A DNA stretch of 64,000 bases. Origin: Candidatus Berkelbacteria bacterium RIFCSPLOWO2_01_FULL_50_28 (GTDB lineage: Bacteria; Patescibacteria; UBA1384; 2-12-FULL-50-11). The notes under the pieces were generated by a model. It saw only the letters and a list, made by a program, of their open reading frames with translations. It was not told where the DNA came from and did not search any database. The translations under genes were made by a program, and so were the position numbers. The DNA lies in NCBI GenBank assembly GCA_001774395.1, contig MEZX01000002.1:273121-337120 (forward strand), in the 5' to 3' direction. This document shows, one piece after another, positions 63,101 through 64,000 of the stretch. Within the stretch, counting starts at the first letter, position 1. Every line of letters begins with the position of its first letter.

Positions 63101-64000
63101 CAAGTCGGTTGACTCCCAAACGACAGCGTCGTTAGTTCCAGAGGCGTCATCATTTCCTGCGACGATGTATTTTGAACCTGTGTAGATGATCGAAACTAGA
63201 TTTTGACCTCCGGCGCCAGAAGCGACAGTTCGTGGTGTCCAGGAAATTAAATCCGTCGATTCCCAAACATAAGCGTCGTAAGTTCCAGAGGCAGCGTCCC
63301 CACCAGCAGCGACATATTTTGTGCCATCGTAGATCAGGGAAGATATAGTCTGGTTACCTGTGCCACCGGCCACGGTTCGCGGTGTCCACGAAACCAAGTC
63401 AGTCGATTCCCAAATAACAGCGTCAAAAGTCCCGGAGGCGTCGTCAAATCCCATGGCAATGTATTTGGAGTTTGCGTACACAAATGAATTCACTCTCTGA
63501 TTAGATGAACCGAGAGTATAGGTTCGGTTGGCAGTCAGAGTAGGCGTAATCTGGAGGTTACCGTAAACTGGTGCCTGAGAAACGGTTTGGGCAACATCAG
63601 AAAGATAACGCGTAGTCGAGGCGGAATTGAAAGCGTAGGTCTGGAAAGTAGGCATATTTCGAGTAGTAGTTTGAGTGGCACCGGAATTGCAGGTGGCGTT
63701 AGTTGAGCCAGTTGTACCGCCAAGACAAAGCGTTGCGCCCGAAGCGATTGTTAGAGTACCGTTGGTCGCACCCGGACCGGTGATATTATTAGCATCAACA
63801 TTGAAAACTCCAGCAGTGATAGTTAGGGCAGCTCCGGAAACATTATTTATCGTAACTGCCCCGCTCATATTAATAACGGTAGCGGTCGAATTGATTGTTA
63901 ATTTATGAAAAGTGGTGGCGCCGGAAAGGAAAGTCGGTGTTCCGGAAGCGCTAGTAACTTTTACTTCTGATGTACCAACGGTGAAAGTACCAGCGCGAGT
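42137..64000 (-). CDS. Giant secreted surface protein, 5'-partial (at least 7287 aa)
   Basis: The reading frame is open to the window edge, so the start and any signal peptide lie outside. The protein is Thr/Ser/Gly/Asn-rich and almost wholly beta. From N to C it shows: filamentous-hemagglutinin-like NNLTV...NGT repeats; a seven-repeat propeller (62470-63505); a six-repeat propeller (60970-61770); a tandem ~7-kb module pair, each with an Ig/CNA-B-like insert (GTVTGTVYGTDE), LamG-like lectin domain (GYWKMDEGTGT) and NosD-like beta helix (GITNSS...TLTSN); an Fn3-like region; and the shared C-terminal domain ending YTTEVLYILTGTF. It probably forms a long fibre or adhesin. Confidence 0.85.
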   Translation of the reverse strand, partial: TRAGTFTVGTSEVKVTSASGTPTFLSGATTFHKLTINSTATVINMSGAVTINNVSGAALTITAGVFNVDANNITGPGATNGTLTIASGATLCLGGTTGSTNATCNSGATQTTTRNMPTFQTYAFNSASTTRYLSDVAQTVSQAPVYGNLQITPTLTANRTYTLGSSNQRVNSFVYANSKYIAMGFDDASGTFDAVIWESTDLVSWTPRTVAGGTGNQTISSLIYDGTKYVAAGGDAASGTYDAYVWESTDLISWTPRTVASGAGGQNLVSIIYTGSKYIVAGNDDASGTNDAVVWESTDLISWTPRTVANGANHQVINAFTYGGSKYVAAGTDSSVTPGFCGFGNCDAYIWESTDLISWTRRTVANSAGSEDILSIIYDGAKYVVAGYDLGVGSGDGLVWESSDLITWTPRTVASGTSGQVLYSVIYGGSKYVATGYDNIMGTLDAFAWESTDLITWTPRIVSAGVEQQWAYSIIYDGAKYVVGGRHDATNQVADAVVWESTDLITWTDHAASPGLTVNGDLTINPTIASGSSVLTANVSGNLTVASGKTTTITRTTSNTANLVLAPGWTNYNLSTGNLNIVTGGTLTAGSSIVTLTASGTPLTVTGTFTPSTSSVSYAGTSATNVTAATYYNLLVGNNADGNATTFTAVGNSTVQQKLTIGNASSSVSDTFAASSTTLTLSGSPSTTPLNVTSKGTFQADTSTVVYAGEGAVAPSINYNQLKIGGNNGLARAAGLNNNSGETNNFGAVIDQPNGFAYYATNDSPSRIIKYRLSDFTRVGSIILNSGEGSIYAPGVIDQPNGFIYFGTNDSPAKIVKINLSNFTRVGAITLDTGENSIRSAVIDQPNGFAYFGTYTTAGRVVKVQLSDFTRVGAITFSAGEDNLQFGAVIDQPNGFAYFGTATTTGIVVKVQLSDFTRVGAITFSAGESRVYSAVIDQPNGLTYFGTYDDLSQTAGRVVKVQLSDFTRVGAITFDSGELGAISAVIDQPNGLAYFGTLTTPGKVIKVRLGLSQTPIGTGSSQTITATGTLTVDGHGIGSTHNPTINAQGDLTISASAKLTSTSGALTVGGNYSNSGTFTHNSGTVTFNATDTGNTIQGTLSGSTGKFNNLIFNGSSGEWTPNAAVEVVNDLTMTAGTLLGTQNVTVNGTAAGTAGIITLTGGTFENRVAANKNFGTSSGSNAWTFYELTFSNSHGSSPFVITTQTGGSGGITVSSILRVGKSGDAAGATTTLNAGNRIWTLSGTAGDPFQLLASPLGVLAGGTSKFYYTGANGAGNTTIQSTSGSYYDLEINADDAFVLEEATVVTNNLTITLGTLDVTAGNFALTIGNNYSNAGGTFTAQSGTVTFNATDTGNTLAGTMTGGSAFFNLVFDGVAGGWTYSNAVAATNDFTVINGAVTANNLALTVTRDFTLANTSGVSYTAGSSTITVSRHFTNNGDKFVEGTSTVNMTGTGTLASASGFYNLGVAYTGFVTTSSGINGGNSTTNQLALNGGTMTYGASYVNTGCTGTCTPIVFNSATTINGGGVFYFWPVGASAIMTIPAGDYGNWSMNFAFTNNNQTYTQTGATITSQWWSFGTYAYTGGVYNTNGNTVTATAGISLGARGSTGSATVNFGASTVNSGSFLITSAGAGLESWTLNLESSTLNFTTNVDFTASAHAQIAVLDGGSSTVNFNSNSTRTYTPAGFSLYNGNIAAGANSLTLGGAAIFTNNFTITSGTFDVSAAPYALTIGGNYSNSGTFTARTGTVTLNGSATQTLSGTMTTTSAFYNLTLTNSSGTSPSDNERTGWVAGIDFNAAATVTNNYVITTANVRVEYESAATYTVANINWNGAAIGTRIYFRNSAITGTWLLNVSGIQIAVSYVNVSRSDASSGSAIVASDGTNFNAQNNTNWTFSGTVTGTVYGTDESTAVVSGPTVRMYINGTTTETTTANGSGVFTFTTGTNANDVLSIYLDTAGGITGSTVTKATGSALSNIHIYQDRLTTRCDNTCSLTNTNIDSWDKGNDTDIHATVTTSNLVVDNDWKLKVTNNTFAPGGTITTSPAGGSSYQGQVGIDASSVLDMAGFALSIGGNYSNSGTFTSGSNTTSFTDTATGNTLAGTMTGASSFYNLVFDGVAGGWTYSSAVAATNDFTVTNGAVTANNLALTVTRDFTLANTSGVSYIAGSSTLTVSRHFTDTGYKYAYGTSTLILNGTGTLTALNNSSLFYNISLAYTTFTSTVASQIRVSNTFTVNGGTLTKSGSVWINLQCSGSCTPMVFAAPTAMTGGGTFYQQAGGTTPTKTIAAGDYGNWNLNTTSYTNSATYQLGGTVTTTGTFRLDSNNTGLVFNTQNYTLNVGAFTFGSAGWLLQNTTANFGSSTINVTGNFYADASAGNHTVNLNTSTVNVGGNWQNLNGTGSLILSPGTSTVNMTATTTGKTITSNGQSFYNLVFNGVGGGWTFQDATIATNDFTVTNGAVTANNLALTVTRDFTLANTAGVSYTAGSSTITVSRHWNDTGTKFVYGTSTVALNGTGTIAVAAAASFNHLSVGYSTFTTTFPSGSGGWQMMGQLTFNGGTVTNGGGGTWFHIRVNGTNNTPVVFASPTTITGINSIGINSNSAGPYTVTVAGGNYGSWGINLYGANTGVTFQLGGNLTTSFYFRQANSSGGDSIFNTQNYNITSPTYQFGQTGSSCLSTAANWGSSTITLSGTGDGLYVESNCGAHTLNMGSANIDVKGNVKFVNGTGTIAVTASTSTLTWTNTSGTKTYSPNGQLLYNITLNGSGGTVTPDAAVIVANDLTMTAGTLNGTQNVTVNGAVAGTAGIISLTGGTFEQRVGAAKNFGTTSGSAAWTFYDLTFSNSHGSSPFTVTTQTGGTGGITVSDILKVGKSGDSAGATTTLDAGNRTWTLSGTGGDPFQILASPLGVLTGATSTFKYTGNNAGGNTTIQSTSGSYYNLEINDGLQGYWKMDEGTGTNAVDVSGNGNDGTLGGATGGLPTWTTSVSSNNHYGGSGSDPYGVTLDGNDDKMEKSSYSGFPTTVISAAFWIKTSDTSNGMISYASSGSDNAFLLFDSNNITVYINGSSRATGVDINDNAWHHVVVTWRSSDGQLDVYKDGVSGYSNTFAASAVILGGGCLEIGQEQDSVCGGLDAGQATAGSFNDVRIYNRLLSSTEASALAAGNHPTYETYVLEADTTVTNNLGVRTGALDVTASNFALTVGGNLTNVSNFAPNSGTVTMNSTASGKTIQSDPAFYKLKFHNASGGGGWTSQNRLLVDTTSGTPAADALVIGNGTVTIGDGNADNLLVYGGIDIAVNANETGILQTMDALAEGSTITLQVNKDTSTQCANCIVDVGASSGSGQGTLTINENGILKLIPKSSATASDTGVEVASTGKLNVTGALSLAATTSTAITDYDNRETKLCATADFSAGYTSKHVRATTGLAIGQIYPITATTVNDAQCDTATDDSITRADTSTASVVSASRTLSLNNTIMAVCIPDSITANDQKIGSYMRDFTGTKGYFQIVDSANDSASCTGTDDLLKVIESPDVFSGFTSGDTVDISDGVRPGDQFEIYDYANVTAEDGVACTAAVNEAGESYIYAIAGSEIAMTYADICNLGRNTFSKNGVSLYTLNGTNANEGITIDRSRLRNGYDGAYLSATTNNNTGNSKGITNSSATGNADYGFRLISGANSNTLTSNTASNNTLYGIRLDSSNSNILTSNTANNNTQRGINLTTSSNNTLTSNSAVGNISKGILIETSSYNNTLTSNTAIGNVDVGIQLINAYNNTLTSNSAIANSSDGIILVSASNNYLSSNSSTSNTDEGFFIYLSSNNNTFKSNTATNNTNYGFRLYDGSNNNILTSNQSGGQSRGLAVEGTVSTGNVVIDDVYGTSPNTVADIVFGNVGAHTLSLYNTTLSSSTEVTGVTLAASYIVSRKHDGVAGSTKIWGEYAIPSDTAETPQDEDTDKFNYANNLWEKSVTAHRYSGTGTEDTNLSYDLTAPADLSAGPYAYRLVTKTAGVGASCVTSQAVMDVYRNGTDVGDLTTGTLFTDSTGAVNTKFTVDCGATPYALNATYTFTAFDADNSTSTATKTVTVQQDGDIITVPSGGTMQFDGGVSNRSTLAVLTPASMSFDLTNSGTISGGYNDLTVTGSVNGSNGTYSMTTGSILIQRVIAASKTFGNSGAGSNGWTLQDLKFENASGATKTVTTNGTNTGSIITSGTLTIGKATDSFSTTLDNETNDRIIDADGDVTITGFGVLQASSTASFTIGSSYINDGTLTAGTGTVTFDSTSTGKTLGGQGIYNTPFYNLTFNGVGGAWELGNDGPMFISNDLTITNGTVTSSFYGLKIGGSYSNSGTFTHNSASVIMSATDTGNTLGGTMTGASAFYDLTFDGVAGDWSFGANAVTFANDLTITNGTVTAPSTTLTIGGNYSNSGTFTANSGTVTLDGSATQTLSGTMTTTSAFYNLTLTNSSGTSPSDNERTGWVAGIDFNASATVTNNYVITTANVRVEYNSGSTYTIANINWNGAAIGTRIYFRNSAITGTWLLNVSGIQTAVSYVNVSRSDASSGSAIVASDGTNFNAQNNTNWTFSGTVTGTVYGTDETTAVATGPTVRMYINGTTTETAVANGSGVFTFTTGANANDVLSIYLDTAGGIGGLTVTKATGSALSNIHIYQSRLTTRCDNTCSLTNANIDNWDKGNDTDIHATVTTSNLVVDSDWKLKVTNNTFAPGGTITTSPAGGSSYQGQVGIDASSVLDMAGNALSIGGNYSNSGTFTSGSNTTTFTDTATGNTLAGTMTGASSFYNLVFDGVAGGWTYSNAVAATNDYTVTNGAVTANNLALTVTRDFTLANTSGVSYTAGSSTITVSRHWTDSGAKFVSGTSTVALNGTGTMAFAYLLFYNLSIGYSGFTTTLPNTTFGITSGGTMTVNGGTVAGGGNFVVIHCVATCTPFVFASPTSLTGTMTVYYEADAGSFNMTIAGGNYGSWQVSTNSNTNNTAYILGGDLTTTSSFRLRAPNSGTGNTFSTQNYAINAANFTFGYVATGAFAASFGSSVITLTSDLQVASNGGTHTLNMQTSTVDVKGNVTFVNGTGTIAVTPGTSTLTMSAVATGKTITSNAQSFYNLVFNGVGGGWTLQDAMSVTNNFSITNGTFDTNTTFNYALTIGGNLTGNAGTWTLTERASTITVSGNWDTSAVATDSTSIVEGTSTVVMNGTGTKTLKTGATSTWLARFYNLNVGQSGNTTQLLSNTGMNGTISLGTGTFDLNTFSMQIDSLITTPFSLNPAGTWGTSSGTLYVFNDSNPTTNYNLPAFTYNSSVQTNQSTGSKTTFQGTTIINGNLSIGCCSRASEFDLSGQTVTVSGNVTFNTTTAILTMGAATLNVGGNFTNVAGAVFTANTSTVNFTSTTTGKTITSAGDSFYNLTFNGSGGAWTPQDALVATNDLTMTAGTLSGTQNVTVNGSVAGTAGIISLTGGTFEQRVIADKNFGTTSGSTAWTFSDLTFSNSCTSICNPQNTVTTQTGATGGITVSGVLRVGKSGDTYITVLNAGNRTWTLSGTAGDPFQILASPLGVLTGATSTFKYTGNNAGGNTTIQSTSGSYYNLEVNDGLVGYWKMDEGTGTSTTADISGTGATGTLYNSPTWTTAVNNNNYYGGSGSDPYGLDFSVASSQYIQGSYNAALNPSAFTISAWARVEGGAGTWRSVITSRDSTPAGYIIYAGSDNKWQFWTGAGTWKVVTGPTITDNVWYHLIATYDGVNMYLFVDGTSYGPTASTLTQNTVRDLRIGAGATEGSPNYYFEGKIDDVRVYNRVLGTTERTDMDAGNHPTYETYVLEADTTVTNNLGVRTGSLDVTASNYALTVGGNLTNVSNFAPNSGTVTMNSTASGKTIQSDPAFYKLKFHNASGGGGWTSQNRLLVDTTSGTPAADALVIGNGTVTIGDGSADNLLVYGGIDIAVNANETGILQTMDALAEGSTITLQVNKDTSTQCANCIVDVGASSGSGQGTLTINENGILKLIPKSSATASDTGVEVASTGKLNVIGALSLAATTSTAITDYDIRETKICANATFTTDQYNSLNVRATSGLAIGQIYPITDTTVDDAQCDTSTHDSITRADTSTASVVSASKAISVGNTIMTVCIPDSITADNQKIGSYMRDFTGTKGYFQITDSVNDYAGCSGTNDYLKVIASPDAFSGFTAGDTVDISDGVRPGDQFEIYDYANVTAEDGVACTATANEAGESYIRAIAGSETAMNYADVCNLGRNATSKYGVQFDTVNGTNASEGVTIDRSRLRSNYYGTYLNGATNNNTGNSKGITNSSSTSNLSYGFQLLNSANSNTFTSNAVSSNLASGFFLNSTANSNTFTSNTTTGNAGYGFYFNASSANNTLTSNVSTGNTSYGFYLLSSSTNNTLTSNSAIGNASGGFLTQNSANSNTFTSNSALGNSGYGFNVNNVTNNSFTSNTVTGNGTYGIALTTSASRNTFTSNTTNDNGTYGILIYGVSNNTFTGNQSGGQSYGLAVDNTTATGNVVISDVYGTAPNTSADVLFAGAGAHTLSLYNTTLSSSTEVTGVTVAGAYIVSRKHDTSAGATKIWGEYAIPADTAESPQVESTDKFNYANNLWEKSVTAHGYSGTGTEDTNLAYDLSAPADLSGGPYAYKLVTKTAGVGASCVTSQAVMDVYRNGTDVGDLTTGTLFTDSTGAVNTKFTVDCGATPYALNATYTFTAFDADNSTSVIKPMTMMQDGDIFTVGSGKTLEMKGQTTSTNLSTVTRGASGGYHFDVAGTIDAQYYKFSYLGGTSGGTGLDLQSGATLTNLDDGQFDNFQNVGATDTYMKVHGSLIGTGAPAKTWDNMIFLEASDNVPEYSVTQIATGAPAAGNYWVLYPATCTGWASCEASDSDTGDGGSDTLGFLHWTSAPIAPSSLVQMKTDDTVLATGDWTNEASVKFTALASDPDAADTLYLCVEKDPVATALSSVDGGDLCGSGVAYTGTPVTVTVTISGLVDGTQYHWQAQVKDAATAYSSWTGYGGNTENPPTNPADRDFGVDTTACTYGSSIYDGTVEDVDASYNDGSLTSVSANWDAYTCDASGLNKYQYSIGTTAGGTDIKTWTDNSTTESVTSTSLILRTNQNYFFNVRAVDNATNTSGVTSSNGQSVLPTISLSLGAVTITFANLNNGNNRTDSKTLTLTSSTNAYGGYVIRQYASSLLTKGIKTIPMFEGGSYASPGAWPGGTCTPSTNCGYGYTSDDTTIQGVNIFSGGTLYAPLRLTEFGDIVADHTTAVDGTSGPVTNEAFTITHKVSVSELQEANPYTTEVLYILTGTF
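44520..45265 (-). repeat. NosD/pectate-lyase-like beta-helix repeats, copy 2
   Basis: About 12 units of ~18-23 residues of the form NTxTSNSxxGNxxYGFxLxxSxN. Such short Asn-ladder repeats form right-handed parallel beta helices, often carbohydrate binding. Confidence 0.75.
46620..47262 (-). other. LamG-like domain, copy 2
   Basis: GYWKMDEGTGTSTTADISGT, FTISAWARVEGGAGTW, YHLIATYDGVNMYLFVDGTS, GKIDDVRVYNRVL: typical concanavalin-A-like/LamG sandwich, a likely glycan-binding domain. Confidence 0.8.
52450..53190 (-). repeat. NosD/pectate-lyase-like beta-helix repeats, copy 1
   Basis: Units such as ANSNTLTSNTASNNTLYGIR and SSNNTLTSNSAVGNISKGI, same class as copy 2 but with different individual repeats, showing divergence after duplication. 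Confidence 0.75.
54540..55185 (-). other. LamG-like domain, copy 1
   Basis: GYWKMDEGTGTNAVDVSGNG, ISAAFWIKTSDTSNGMI, WHHVVVTWRSSDGQLDVYKD, NDVRIYNRLLSS. Clearly diverged from copy 2, although flanking sequence is nearly identical. Confidence 0.8.
60970..61770 (-). repeat. Six-repeat propeller of the giant protein
   Basis: Six ~45-residue repeats with AVIDQPNGFAYFGT, then VVKVQLSDFTRVGAITF and a GE end. The pattern fits YVTN/NHL-like beta-propeller blades. Several DNA segments (e.g. GCTCCGACGCGCGTAAAATC) are identical between repeats, implying recent expansion. Confidence 0.8.
62470..63505 (-). repeat. Seven-repeat propeller of the giant protein
   Basis: Seven ~48-residue repeats of the form SIIYDGAKYVVAGYD...DAVVWESTDLITWTPRTV. 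The number and the WESTDLxxW signature fit a seven-bladed BNR/kelch-like beta propeller. Confidence 0.8.

Noticed and set aside
42137..63868. Taking ATG 63868 as the start of the giant gene
   Set aside because: The same frame stays open with similar residue content (TVGTSEVKV, SGTPTFLSGATTFHKL) to position 64000, so the gene is 5'-partial.
1..64000. Alternative genetic code (UGA as Gly or Trp) as in some CPR groups
   Set aside because: TGA ends recognisable genes at their expected length (for example at 3808, 9195, 11044 and the giant gene), with no in-frame TGA inside conserved proteins.
1..64000. tRNA, rRNA or known riboswitch genes
   Set aside because: I looked in all gaps of more than 80 nt and saw no cloverleaf with a TTCRA arm, rRNA block or recognisable riboswitch core; a covariance search would be needed to be certain.

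Overview
The window looks like a chromosomal segment of a Candidate Phyla Radiation (Patescibacteria) bacterium that uses the standard bacterial code: TAA, TAG and TGA all end recognisable genes. This assignment is an inference. It rests on the set of shortened housekeeping proteins (prolyl-tRNA synthetase without its editing insertion, RF1 and PrmC without most of their N-terminal domains, RsmI without its C-terminal extension, a 150-residue EF-Ts), on LemA/DUF2207/HtpX, GatCAB and a CvpA-CAP fusion, and on an enormous secreted repeat protein. The DNA is close to half G+C, with short very AT-rich islands between genes.

Layout. Positions 88-39142 are a dense housekeeping region, mostly on the plus strand: dnaB, a UvrD/PcrA helicase, a membrane protein, a G5/double-psi-barrel wall protein, rsmA, rsmI, metG, an EamA transporter, tatD, cvpA-CAP, an unknown minus-strand gene, mnmA, an S41 protease, lemA, DUF2207, htpX, ligA, a Nudix gene, a stand-alone RNA polymerase alpha-CTD protein, gatC, gatA, two small genes, gatB, mscS, htrA, an unknown minus-strand gene, prmC/prfA (minus), rpmE, rpsB, tsf, frr, rseP, proS, a tiny acidic ORF, tpiA, a degenerate flavoprotein-like gene, a minus-strand membrane protein and pgk. 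Positions 39148-64000 are one minus-strand surface operon. It starts with a giant protein (at least 7287 residues, its start beyond the window edge), followed by a secreted protein sharing the giant's C-terminal domain, a DUF916/WxL-interacting-like membrane-anchored protein, and an Ig-like membrane-anchored protein with a coiled-coil tail.

Expression signals fall into two classes. About ten genes have a -10-like hexamer ending 5-8 nt before the start codon and no Shine-Dalgarno sequence, as expected for leaderless mRNAs. A second group has the Shine-Dalgarno core in the loop of a short perfect palindrome whose arm sequence differs from gene to gene; these sit just downstream of AT-rich heptamer arrays, or in one case of a REP-like tandem repeat.

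The chromosome carries at least four small repeat families: heptanucleotide arrays (TTGAAAA-like), a palindromic GC-rich REP-like unit, a structured element of roughly 100-200 bp (four copies), and a 54-bp inverted repeat bracketing tsf-frr. Heptamer arrays also occur inside metG, mnmA and gatB, and REP-like units inside mnmA, ligA and gatA, where they are translated in frame. A degenerate copy of the ligA 3' end downstream of the Nudix gene records a past insertion.

How the genes work together: replication/repair (dnaB, uvrD, ligA), translation and tRNA/rRNA modification (rsmA, rsmI, metG, mnmA, gatCAB, prfA, prmC, rpmE, rpsB, tsf, frr, proS), envelope proteolysis (S41, HtpX, HtrA, RseP), triose metabolism (tpiA, pgk) and a large cell-surface apparatus. 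All domain calls come from reading motifs; no database search was run.
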